A stretch of DNA of 33,255 bases from an uncultured Myxococcaceae bacterium. Its GTDB lineage: Bacteria; Myxococcota_A; Polyangia; Polyangiales; Ga0077539. The notes beneath the pieces are model-generated. The model did not search any database and had not been told where the DNA came from. It saw only the letters and a program-made list of their open reading frames with translations. This document shows positions 15,522 to 23,237 of the stretch, one piece after another; within the stretch, counting starts at the first letter, position 1; every line of letters begins with the position of its first letter. Where the stretch lies: assembly GCA_945952225.1 (NCBI GenBank), contig CAMFHP010000099.1, positions 1-33,255 of the forward strand. Reading direction: 5' to 3'. The position numbers were made by a program, and so were the translations under genes.

Positions 15522-15824
15522 TCATTCGGCGTCGAGCGCGTCGGCGGTCACGTCGATGCGAAGCGATCGCATCGCAGGGTGCGCGTCGAGCAATGCACGA
15601 AGGGCGCCGTGGATGCGGTCCGGTGCGCGCAGATCGCCGAAGCGGAAGGGCATTCCCACGCCGAAGACCGCGCGGATCGTCTGCTCGCCTTCGGCCTCGA
15701 CGCGCTGGATCACGAGCGCGAAATCGTCGGCGGGATCGGTGTCGGCGGGCGGCACCGGGTGGTGCTCCGTGAGCCACTCGCGGAGGAAGGTCTCGGCCAC
15801 GGGCGCGGCGTCGGCGGCGTTCAT
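15522..15824 (-). CDS. Small cytosolic protein upstream of the PAAR effector gene
   Basis: A 100-residue acidic protein without signal peptide or membrane segment; I do not recognise its family. Features: an N-terminal helix (AAPVAETFLREWLTEHHPV), then a likely alpha/beta part (FALVIQRVEAEGEQTIRAVFGVG) and a C-terminal RIDVTADALDAE. It lies 42 bases upstream of the PAAR-amidase gene on the same strand, so it may be co-expressed with the T6SS module. An accessory or immunity role is possible, but an immunity protein for a periplasmic amidase would usually be exported, and this one is not. ATG at 15824. Confidence 0.55.
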   Translation of the reverse strand: MNAADAAPVAETFLREWLTEHHPVPPADTDPADDFALVIQRVEAEGEQTIRAVFGVGMPFRFGDLRAPDRIHGALRALLDAHPAMRSLRIDVTADALDAE

Positions 15825-15885
15825 CGCGGCGAGTGTATCGACCTGCGGCGCGCGACGGAACGCGCTCGTGCACGGCGCGATGCGC

Positions 15886-16095
15886 TCAGCGTCCCATGGG
15901 CACGAAGGCGGGCTCGGCGCACTGGCAACGCTCGCAGTTGCGGCGTGAGTCCCACGCGCAGGTGGTGCCCGCGAGGCATCCGCGGGTCTGGTTGTCGGGG
16001 CACGCACCGGCGCGCGTCGAGGCGGGCGTGCGGAGCGTGCTCGCGGTGCAGGCGGTGAGGGCGATGAGCGCGAGGAGGAGGGTGACGGTGCGCAT
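15886..16095 (-). CDS. Small Cys-rich lipoprotein
   Basis: A 69-residue protein with a signal peptide and lipobox (LTAC, about residues 13-16) and six cysteines in the short mature part (ACPDN, RGCLAGTTCAW, NCERCQC). This is typical of small myxobacterial Cys-rich lipoproteins. It is exported and disulfide-bonded by inference. It lies upstream of, and on the same strand as, the small protein and PAAR effector genes, 61 bases away. It is therefore the only exported candidate near the amidase for an immunity role, but its sequence gives no positive support for that. Confidence 0.65.
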   Translation of the reverse strand: MRTVTLLLALIALTACTASTLRTPASTRAGACPDNQTRGCLAGTTCAWDSRRNCERCQCAEPAFVPMGR

Positions 16096-16130
16096 GGCGC
16101 CGCGCGTGTAGCACGGCGCGCACCGCGCGA

Positions 16131-17402
16131 TCAGCGGAAGGCCGCGACGAGCCAGGTGGAGAGGGGAACGACGGAGAACAGCGCCACCGCAGCGGCGAGC
16201 GCAAGGCGGTCGGCGCGGGCCACGTCGAGCGCGCGGGTGAGGGCCTCGGCGCTGCCCGTGAGCACATCGTTCGACCGAACGGAAACGGCTTCGCGGAAGG
16301 GCGTTGCGCTTCCCTCGGCGCGCACGAGCACGGGGCCCGTGTAGGTCTCCGATCCGTCGCGCTGCCAGGTGGCGAGGGTGCCGTCGGTGAAGCGCAGCGA
16401 CCCGTCGGCGGTGGCGGTGGCCTCGCGGGCGCCTCTCCAGATGGAGAGGGCGCGTTCGCGGTCGCTGCGACGGGCGATCACCCCCAGCGCGAGGAGCAGT
16501 CCGAAGCCCGCGGCGATGAGCGTGGGCAGCGGCGTGGCGCTGCGCGGGGCCATGGTGCGCTTGAGCACGTCGACGGCGCGGCGCTCGCGCGTGTCGAAGG
16601 CGATGATCCAGCGGTGCGCGTCGGCGGTCGCGACGACGAGCAGGTGCAGCGCGGGGTCGGACCACACGTCGAGCGCGGTGTTGGCGTGTCCGCTGCGGCC
16701 GCTCTCGGTGCGGGCGACGAAGGGCGCAGGCGTGAGTCCGAGGCTGCAATCGTCGCCGTGGCAGGTGCGCCAGAGGAGGTCGCGGCCCACAGCGTCCATC
16801 TGCGGGGCGGGCGTTCCTTCGGGCACGGGCGCGAGGGTGACGTGCACGGGGAGCTGGCGCAGCGCCTCGTCGGGCGAGGGGCGTCCCACGGCGCGCGAGA
16901 GGCCCAGCGCGAACACCGCCACGGAGAGCGCGAGCACCGCACCCGCGCGGAGCTTCGAGAACGCACCCGCCGAGCCCGCAGAACGCGCCACGAGGAACCA
17001 CGCCACGAGGCCCGCGAGCGTCGCCGTGAAGGCCGCGGCGATGGGCGAGAAGAGCATGAAGGCGATGTCGCCGGTGCCGCAGCGCCAGTGCGAGCTCACG
17101 AGGGGCTGACCGAGGTCGAGCGCGGTGCCGAGCCACGGGAGCGGCATCTGCGCGAGGAGGGCGAGGGCCGTCACGCGCAGCGCGCGATCGGGGGCGGCGT
17201 GCTTCGCGACGCGCACGAGGAGCAGGTGCGCGATGGCCGTGAGCGCCGTGGCGAGGGAGACGTACCAGATCTCGGTTCCGCGCATCGCGAAGAGCGAGAA
17301 CGCCAGCGCGCCCGACGCGATCGAGAGCAGGGGAGAGAGCGCGAAGAGCGCGGCGACCCAGCGGCCGCGGGGGGCGATGGAGAGCGTGGCGGGAGCGTCC
17401 AT
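16131..17402 (-). CDS. Multi-pass membrane protein of unknown function
   Basis: A 423-residue protein with about five hydrophobic segments in the first 175 residues (for example WVAALFALSPLLSIASGAL, IAFMLFSPIAAAFTATLAGLV and LRAGAVLALSVAVFAL). A loop of about 110 residues follows with a CHGDDC motif, which is not a haem motif because it lacks the CxxCH order. Then come a further segment (LPTLIAAGFGLLLALGVI), a soluble beta-rich stretch and a final helix (AAAVALFSVVPLSTWLVAAF). I do not recognise a family. ATG at 17402; the next upstream gene on this strand ends 67 bases away. Confidence 0.7.
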   Translation of the reverse strand: MDAPATLSIAPRGRWVAALFALSPLLSIASGALAFSLFAMRGTEIWYVSLATALTAIAHLLLVRVAKHAAPDRALRVTALALLAQMPLPWLGTALDLGQPLVSSHWRCGTGDIAFMLFSPIAAAFTATLAGLVAWFLVARSAGSAGAFSKLRAGAVLALSVAVFALGLSRAVGRPSPDEALRQLPVHVTLAPVPEGTPAPQMDAVGRDLLWRTCHGDDCSLGLTPAPFVARTESGRSGHANTALDVWSDPALHLLVVATADAHRWIIAFDTRERRAVDVLKRTMAPRSATPLPTLIAAGFGLLLALGVIARRSDRERALSIWRGAREATATADGSLRFTDGTLATWQRDGSETYTGPVLVRAEGSATPFREAVSVRSNDVLTGSAEALTRALDVARADRLALAAAVALFSVVPLSTWLVAAFR

Positions 17403-17469
17403 GGCGGCCGAGGCTAGAGCGGCCTCGCGCGGTGCGCCACCGTCGACGGAGGAAGAGAGCGGCGCGCGG

Positions 17470-19002
17470 TCAGCCGTCGTTTTCGGCGAGGGCGGTGACC
17501 ATGGCTTCGGGCGAGAAGAGCGAGAGCTGGAGCCACTTCGCGAGGCCGGTGCCCGCGAGGCGCGCGACGAGCTGCTGGGCCGCGCGGTTGAGGCGACCGA
17601 GCTCGCGGAGCCGCGCCGAGGCGTCGATGGGGAGCGCGTCGACGAAGCGCCACGAGGTGCGTCCCTCGGGGGAGAGCACGGGCTTGATCCACGCGCGCCA
17701 CTCGTAGGCGGCGGCTTCGGACATCACCCGATGGGCGAGGTTGTGGAGCGCCTCGGTGCCCTGCTCGACGCCGTGCGTGCCCTCGACGAGGTTCTGCACG
17801 GTGAGGTTCTGCTGGCCGCGCACGAGGAGGGAGCACGCCTCGGCGAGCACGGCGCGTCCCACTTCGGCCAGGCCCGAGGTCTCGCGAAAGCCCGCGCGGT
17901 CGGAGCTCACGGGGAGCGCGAGCTGGAGCAGCGGTTCGGGCGCGAGCGCGTCGCTCTGGGTCTCGGCGTGCACGTGGTACTGGAGCGCCGACACGAAGCG
18001 CACGGCCACGGAGGCGGGCGTGCGCGGACCGAGTTCGAGCGTCGCGCCCTGGCGGTCGAGTTCGAAGACCGCGGAGCGCCCCACGTCGAGGTCGACGGCG
18101 CGCACGCGGAAGGTCTCGGGCCCGGTCTGCTCGGCGAGTCCCCAGAGGCGGAAGGGCTCGGCGCCGCCGAACATCCGCCCGACGGCATAGCCCAGGTCGT
18201 CGACGGTCCACTTCACGGGGACCGCGAGGCGGCGCGGCGTGGCGCGGGCTTTTTCGAGCGCGACGGTGCGGTCTTCGTGGTCGTCGAGGAGGAAGCGCAC
18301 CACCCGTTCGAGCTCGGTGAACGAGGTTCCGATCGCGGTGATCTTTCCGTTGTGAAAGACCTCGGCGAGCGTGTAGCGCTCCTCGTCGCCGACGCGCAGT
18401 CGCACGGAGTTGACGCTCGTCGCGCCGGGGAGCACCTCGCTGTCGCGGAGCCGCGAGAGGGTCTCCTTCGCGCGCGGTCCCCAGAAGCGCAGGGTGACCG
18501 AGTCGATGCCCTGGTCATCGGGCGTGCGGCGCAGCGGGCGGCGGTCGTGACGGAGCGAGAAGAGCACCATCTTCGCCGAGTCGTGGTGCGCGAGTTTTTC
18601 GAGCGTCGTGGGCGGGAGCCACACACATTCGAGCAGCCCCGTGCCCGCGACGAGGAGCTCGTGGATGCGGTCGACATCCTTCGCGGAGCCCACGGAGTAC
18701 AGCCGAAAGACCCGCGCATCGGCGGTGTCGATCCAGAGCATGAGCTCGCCGAGCTGGAGCGCGAAGAGGCCCGGATCGTCGGTGGCGCTGACGGTGATCC
18801 CGCGCTCGCCGGCGACCTCCTGGAGGGCGGCCATGGGGTCGCTGCGCATGCGCCCGTGGGCTTCGAGGAGGTAGGTCTTGAGGGCGGCGCGTCCTTCGAT
18901 GTCTTCGTCGATGCCGGGCGAGGGCGCGGAACGCGTCGAGGCCGCCGTCATCTGCTTCTCGAGCAGCAGCGAGAGGTCGCGTCGGGAGCGGATCGTGAGC
19001 AT
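17470..19002 (-). CDS. Large soluble protein of unknown function
   Basis: A 510-residue protein without signal or membrane segments. Codon use is ordinary for the window over the full length, which supports it as a real gene. Recognisable local patterns are LWIDTADARVFRLY (about residue 90), LRHDRRPLRRTPDDQG, LGYAVGRMFGGAEPFRLWG in the middle, and a helical C-terminal third. No catalytic motif was identified. It may form an operon with the membrane protein downstream, 67 bases away on the same strand. ATG at 19002 gives MLTIRSRRD; a later ATG (MTAASTRS) is possible. Confidence 0.65.
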   Translation of the reverse strand: MLTIRSRRDLSLLLEKQMTAASTRSAPSPGIDEDIEGRAALKTYLLEAHGRMRSDPMAALQEVAGERGITVSATDDPGLFALQLGELMLWIDTADARVFRLYSVGSAKDVDRIHELLVAGTGLLECVWLPPTTLEKLAHHDSAKMVLFSLRHDRRPLRRTPDDQGIDSVTLRFWGPRAKETLSRLRDSEVLPGATSVNSVRLRVGDEERYTLAEVFHNGKITAIGTSFTELERVVRFLLDDHEDRTVALEKARATPRRLAVPVKWTVDDLGYAVGRMFGGAEPFRLWGLAEQTGPETFRVRAVDLDVGRSAVFELDRQGATLELGPRTPASVAVRFVSALQYHVHAETQSDALAPEPLLQLALPVSSDRAGFRETSGLAEVGRAVLAEACSLLVRGQQNLTVQNLVEGTHGVEQGTEALHNLAHRVMSEAAAYEWRAWIKPVLSPEGRTSWRFVDALPIDASARLRELGRLNRAAQQLVARLAGTGLAKWLQLSLFSPEAMVTALAENDG

Positions 19003-19133
19003 CGCGCGGCGGACCGTACTCCGACGCCCGCGGGCGAAGCGAATTCGTGGCCGTGCGCGGAGCTCCGGGGCGGCGATGGGGGAGGGCGTCGATTGGGCTT
19101 CCAACGGTTCCGCGCGTGCGGGTAGGGTTCGGC

Positions 19134-19654
19134 TCACGACGATGGGGATCGCTTCGTCCACCGCGCGGCGATCTCGCGCGTCCACTGCGCCCGCACGCCG
19201 CGCGAGGTCACGGTGACCGTCGCGCCCGCGACGCCCGCGTCTTTGAGCGCCCTGGTGATCGCTCGGTGGAGGGCGGCGTCGGCCTTCTGCCTCGCCTTCT
19301 GCGCGGCCGTGGGCGTCTTCGTGGCGGCGTGCTTCTCACGCACCGCGCGGGTGCTCGCCTCGATGTCGCGCACCGACGCCGACTCGACCGTTCTGCCTTC
19401 GAAGCGCGCGCCCGACTGCATGAGCCCCGCGGGCGTGTCGTCTTCGGGCGTGGCATTGGTGAACGCGAGGAGCGCGTACGACTTCTCGGCGCCGAGCTTG
19501 ACGGCCTCGGCGCGGGGCATCGAGCGCGCGACGGCCATGAGCTTCGAAGCCTGCGCGCGCGAGAGCAGCTTGTGAGCCTTCAAGAAGGCGTCGAGCGTGT
19601 GGTGTCCCTCGGCGAGGTAGAGCTTGTCGTCGACGATCTCGGCGAGGGCGTGGG
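19134..19654 (-). pseudogene. Helical DNA-binding-like protein, N-terminus replaced by a 118-bp repeat
   Basis: The C-terminal ~173 residues of an Ala/Lys/Arg-rich, mostly helical protein: HHTLDAFLKAHKLLSRAQASKLMAVA, later KARQKADAALHRAITRALKDAG and a basic end. Its reading frame continues without stop into repeat copy 1. That supplies an in-frame ATG at 19721 and about 24 foreign residues (MRALRVLRSGG...), the same residues coded by the other repeat copies. The native N-terminus is therefore lost and replaced. A fused product of 195 residues could still be made. The helical segment with SKLMAVA could be a helix-turn-helix, but I do not recognise the family. Confidence 0.6.
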
Positions 19655-19772
19655 CGGATAGGGATTTCAACGCCCCTCCTCGCCGACACCCACCGCTGCG
19701 GAGCACGCGCAGAGCCCGCATCACGGATGTTCCGTCAAACCTCGCTGTACGACGACACCTATGCTGTCGTGG
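19655..19772. repeat. 118-bp interspersed repeat, copy 1 (solo)
   Basis: By eye this copy is identical, base for base, to the two at 20811-20928 and 20929-21046. It begins CGGATAGGGATTTCAACG and ends ATGCTGTCGTGG. It contains several potential small stems: GGGCG/CGCCC around the start, CTGCG/CGCAG, ACGGA/TCCGT and, at the right end, ACGACA/TGTCGT with a 7-base loop. Genes on both sides are cut exactly at its borders: a gene lacking its N-terminus to the left and one lacking its C-terminus to the right. No target-site duplication, terminal inverted repeat or transposase is visible. Confidence 0.9.
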
Positions 19773-20005
19773 TTGCGAGCGCGGTCCCAGAGGTGGCGAT
19801 CGCCGTTGAAGAAGGTCCAGCGAACGGCGCCTGTGCGAGCCCACGCGTCGGCGTCGACCGCGGTGAGCATGCGCCGAGCGAGCGCGTCGGCGTCGCCGCT
19901 TCGGGTCGCAGGCATCGAATGGCGATACCCGACGAACGCTCCCACGACGAGCAGCACCAGGAAGGTCAGAGCGACTCCGACCGCGCGCCGCGCCCTTCTT
20001 CGCAT
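19773..20005 (-). pseudogene. Single-pass membrane protein, C-terminus cut by the repeat
   Basis: The N-terminal ~77 residues of a membrane-anchored protein: basic start MRRRARRAVG, one hydrophobic helix (VALTFLVLLVVGAFVGY), then a folded-looking part with ALARRMLTAVDADAW and WTFFNGDRHLWDRARN. At that point it enters repeat copy 1, continues 17 residues in repeat sequence and stops at 19721-19723. A domain ending in the middle of such a conserved-looking stretch indicates truncation. ATG at 20005. The original function is unknown. Confidence 0.6.
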
Positions 20006-20099
20006 CGCGCGAAGGTAACACGGTGGCGCTCGACGACACGTTCGGCGCAATGGGGCGAAGGGCGCGCAGCGTGCTGTCGCGAGAGAGCCGCGCCCGTCG

Positions 20100-20771
20100 T
20101 CAGCTCACCTTCGTGAGCTCGACGTTGTAGATCAACAGCGTTCCGGTGATGTCGGGCGGAAACGTCATGCCGAAGCAGAGCCACGATCCCGGAGCATCGA
20201 CCTCGAAGGGGACCAGGAACTTCGTGCCGCTCCGCTTCGACGTTGCGTAGAAGCCTCCCGTCGGTTGGATGCCGCCTTCGATCTTGAGGTTGTTGACGTC
20301 GCCCCCGACGTGCACGACCGCGAGGTAGATCCCGACCGAATTGGACGGGAGGGGCGCCCAGCATGCGACGTAACCGGAGTAGTCCCCCGGGGACTGGCGC
20401 TGAAGACGGACCCACGAGTCCTTGCCGGTCTCCGAGCGGAAGACGTGATCGGCGTTGAAGACATCGACGCGCCCCGGGAAGTCGAGGCCCATTTGAATCG
20501 TCGTGCCCGGGCCGTCGAGGCGCTCTTGCAGCACGATCTCAGGGACGGTCGGCAGCTTGATGTCACGGGCCAGCCTGCCGAGGACCGTCGCGCGATCGTT
20601 GTCCGCAGGGCGAACCGGAGGAGCACCGATGTCTACGGCGATGGCGGCATCGAGCTGCGCGGAGCGGGACTGCGCCTCGCTGGTGCGAGGGATCTGGAAG
20701 GGAACTTCGGGCGCGGAGTCCGCCGCGCGTCCTGCTGGCCTGATGATCCTGGGGTCGAAGCGGTTGCCCAT
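20100..20771 (-). CDS. Hypothetical protein, probably beta-rich
   Basis: A 223-residue protein with no recognised family. The first ~70 residues are polar and Pro/Ala-rich; the rest looks like a beta sandwich with many Val/Gly/aromatic strands (IQMGLDFPGRVDVFN, GDYSGYVACWAPLP, VGIYLAVVHVGGDV, WLCFGMTFPPDITGTLLIYNVEL). Codon use has visibly more A/T at third positions than its neighbours, which suggests a foreign origin. It is the only apparently intact gene between repeat copies 1 and 2. The ATG at 20771 is used; an upstream ATG at 20792 is also in frame. Its promoter would have to lie within the repeat pair. Confidence 0.6.
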   Translation of the reverse strand: MGNRFDPRIIRPAGRAADSAPEVPFQIPRTSEAQSRSAQLDAAIAVDIGAPPVRPADNDRATVLGRLARDIKLPTVPEIVLQERLDGPGTTIQMGLDFPGRVDVFNADHVFRSETGKDSWVRLQRQSPGDYSGYVACWAPLPSNSVGIYLAVVHVGGDVNNLKIEGGIQPTGGFYATSKRSGTKFLVPFEVDAPGSWLCFGMTFPPDITGTLLIYNVELTKVS

Positions 20772-20810
20772 GGCGGGATGATGCCCGAGCATTACGGCGA
20801 AGGGCAGGGG

Positions 20811-20928
20811 CGGATAGGGATTTCAACGCCCCTCCTCGCCGACACCCACCGCTGCGGAGCACGCGCAGAGCCCGCATCACGGATGTTCCGTCAAACCTCG
20901 CTGTACGACGACACCTATGCTGTCGTGG
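20811..20928. repeat. 118-bp interspersed repeat, copy 2 (tandem pair, left)
   Basis: The second copy of the 118-bp element, apparently identical to copy 1. Directly abutting it is copy 3, with an exact period of 118 bases. Here the first stem is longest: GGGGCG (20807-20812, partly flank) with CGCCCC (20827-20832). The minus-strand reading frame of the element (MRALRVLRSGG...) is open here too, but 118 is not a multiple of three, so frames shift between tandem copies. Confidence 0.9.
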
Positions 20929-21046
20929 CGGATAGGGATTTCAACGCCCCTCCTCGCCGACACCCACCGCTGCGGAGCACGCGCAGAGCCCGCATCACGG
21001 ATGTTCCGTCAAACCTCGCTGTACGACGACACCTATGCTGTCGTGG
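20929..21046. repeat. 118-bp interspersed repeat, copy 3 (tandem pair, right)
   Basis: The third copy, in direct tandem with copy 2 and of the same sequence. Its right border coincides with the point where the minus-strand gene from 21815 loses its native C-terminus; the element supplies the TAG stop at 21033-21035. Confidence 0.9.
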
Positions 21047-21815
21047 TCGCGCCGAGCGCGCTCCACCGACGGGTGAGCTCCTCGGGCGAGAGCCGCGAGG
21101 TCCACACCTGCGACGCGCGGCGAAACCAAGCCCGCGCGAGGCGGTCTTCGACGCACTCGACCACGCGCACCGCGTCTCGCGCGACGAGCTTGCGAAAGCG
21201 CCCTTGCAACACGTCTCTCGCCGCGTCGCTCTCGGCGTAGAGCAGCGACGCGAGGGGAGAGCCCTCACGGAGCCTCCGCTGCATGGTCTGCTCGTCGGAG
21301 GCCGTGAGCCTGAACGTTCGGATGCTCTCGTGCGCGATGGCGTAGAAGACCCAGTCTCCCGACGCGGTGCCGCCCGTCTCGACCATCGTCGCGATGGTGC
21401 GCGAGGCCTTGCGAACCGCGTCGGCGGTCGCGTCGAGGCCCGAGAGCGTGGGCAGCGTCGCGGCGGCGGCGAGCCAGAGCGTGCGCGACGCGGCGGTGTA
21501 CTTCGGCGCGAAGCCCTCACCAAGCGCGGGGCTCCACACGCGACCGCTCGCGCGGCGACCGTCACGGAGCAGCGCTCGCTCGCGGTATCCGCCGTCGAGG
21601 GAGAGGTACTGCGACACGCTGCGCGTGATGCGCCGCGCGCCCGCGGCCATGAGCTCACGGCGGGGCGTGTCGAACTTCGCCGGGGCCGTCACCACGGCGC
21701 CGCGGGCGCGTCCGAGGAGGATCGCGAGCACCTCGAGGGCGCGCCCCTCGGTGGCGTCGAAGGTGATCGACGAGCCCACGCGCGGGGCCTCGATGCGACC
21801 GAGCGGAGCCTTCAT
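21047..21815 (-). pseudogene. Unknown protein co-transcribed with a radical-SAM gene, C-terminus cut by the repeat
   Basis: About 256 native residues of a soluble protein, then three or four residues coded by the repeat and a stop. Visible features: GSSITFDATEGRALEVLAILLGRA near the start and a helical body ending with WTSRLSPEELTRRWSALG. I do not recognise the family. Its ATG at 21815 overlaps the stop of the radical-SAM gene (ATGA type), so the two were made as a pair. The open frame reaching exactly to the repeat border argues that the C-terminus is missing, although it could instead be nearly complete. Confidence 0.55.
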
Positions 21816-22408
21816 CGCGAGGCTCCGAGGCGCGTGCGCGCGCCGTTGATGGGCCAGCCGTTGAGGGTGAGCGTGTCGCCCTGCAAGCGCAGCTCGACGT
21901 GGTTGCCCTCGTGAAAGCGCCCGTCGAGCGGAGAGTATCGGTCGGTGAGAAAGTGCATGACCTGGTTGTCAGAGCCGACCCAGCGACGCGCGGTCGTTCG
22001 CTGCGATGCCTCGTAGCGACCGTCGACGAGGAGGTCGGTGTGCGCGAGCAGCTCGCCCACGTGAGGAGACTCCATCGCGCGGAGCTCGTCGAGGGTGTAG
22101 CCCGAGAAGACCATCACCGTGCGCCCCGCGCGCTTCACCGCACGCGCCACGACGCTCAACCCCTGGGCCTGCGCGAAGGGCTCGCCGCCGAGAAAGGTCA
22201 CGCCCTCGACCTCCGACGCGAGGCAGCGCGCGATCACCTCGCTCGCGCGAAGGAGTGAGACGGGCTCGCGCGGCGTGAACGAGAGCATCTCGGGGTTGCA
22301 GCAGCCCGCGCAGCGAAACGGACAGCCCTGAACCCAGAGCGCGAAGCGCCAGCCGGGGCCTTCGGCTTCGGTGCGAGCGATCGTGAGGGCGACGGAGAGC
22401 GTGGGGTC
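21812..22408 (-). pseudogene. Radical-SAM activase-like protein (NrdG type), N-terminus missing
   Basis: About 198 residues of a 4Fe-4S radical-SAM protein of the NrdG-like group. The cluster motif CPFRCAGC (CX3CX2C) sits in FALWVQGCPFRCAGCCNPE, followed by VTFLGGEPFAQAQG and the VFSGYTLDEL segment; the C-terminus is complete. Homologues normally start a few residues before the ...RTEAEGPGWR block. Here the frame reads upstream through LSVALTIA into DNA that on the other strand encodes ferrochelatase, with no start codon near the expected place. The N-terminal end is therefore cut at about 22.40 kb. Such proteins activate glycyl-radical enzymes or modify partner proteins; the partner here may be the overlapping downstream gene. 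Confidence 0.65.
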
Positions 22409-23227
22409 TTCGGGCCGAACCTCCCGGTCTATGTGGGAATGCGCAACTGGAAGCCCTTTCTCGCAGACACCCTCGCGGAGATGAGCGCCGCGGGCGTGCG
22501 CCGCGCCATCGGCTTCATCACCGCCGCGCAGAAGACCTATTCGAGCTGCGGGCAGTACAAGCAGAACGTCGCTGATGCTCGTAAAGAGCTCGCGCAGCGC
22601 GGCCTCGCCGACGTCGACGTGCGCTTCGTCGACGACTGGAACACGCACTCGGGCTTCATCTCTGCCAACGCCGCGCGCGTCGCCGACGCGTTGAACGCAC
22701 TCCCCGCCGAGCACCGCGAGGGCGCGACGGTGGTGTTCACGGCGCACACGATTCCCACCTCGATGGCCGAGAAGAGCGTGTACGCGCGCAACTTCGAAGA
22801 CGCCGCGCGCTCGGTGATGCACATGCTCCGTCGCCCGCAGCGCTGGGCGCTCGCGTACCAGTCACGCAGCGGTCGGCCCGAAGACCCGTGGCTCGAGCCC
22901 GACGTGAACGATCTCCTTCGCGCGAAGCGCGCCGCGGGTGAGCTCAGCGCGGTGGTGCTCTGCCCGATCGGCTTTCTCTGCGACCACGTCGAGGTGCTGT
23001 GGGACCTCGACCGCGAGGCCGTCGAGACCTGCCGCTCGTTGGGCGTTCCCGTGGCGCGCGCGAAGGCCGTGAACGACCACGCGCTCTTCGCCGACCTCAT
23101 GGCCGACGTGGTGCGTACGACCTACGCGCGAGAGGCCGAGCACCCGCGGCTCACGATCGTTCCCCCGAACCCGCCGGAGCGCGTCGAGGGACCGCCCGTT
23201 CACCGCGGACGCCCTTCTACGAAGTGA
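22409..23227 (+). pseudogene. hemH: Ferrochelatase (HemH/CpfC-type), N-terminal third missing
   Basis: About 272 residues of ferrochelatase, which inserts iron into protoporphyrin or coproporphyrin. Recognisable blocks: FGPNLPVYVGMRNWKPF at the broken end, YSSCGQYKQN, the active-site VVFTAHTIP, then YQSRSGRPEDPWLEPDV and CPIGFLCDHVEVLWDLD with the conserved Glu. The family's first ~80-90 residues (NLGGP region) are absent; upstream codons in frame give unrelated sequence that overlaps the radical-SAM gene on the other strand. An internal ATG at 22439 could start a fragment, but this would lack half of the N-terminal lobe. A complete copy should exist elsewhere if the organism makes haem, as its many cytochromes imply. 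Confidence 0.8.
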
Positions 23228-23237
23228 TTTCGAGAGA

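Noticed and set aside
16740-16800. CHGDDC in the membrane protein considered as a haem c motif
   Set aside because: The haem motif is CxxCH; here the His follows the first Cys and the order does not fit.
19655-21046. CRISPR array, suggested by direct repeats beginning CGGATAGGGATTTCAAC
   Set aside because: The entire 118-bp unit is identical, so there are no unique spacers. Copies 1 and 2 are more than 1 kb apart, and no cas genes are present.
19655-21046. Integron cassette array with attC sites
   Set aside because: No paired GTTRRRY/RYYYAAC core sites and no overall palindrome of attC type were found. The three units are identical, and the flanking genes are truncated rather than complete cassettes.
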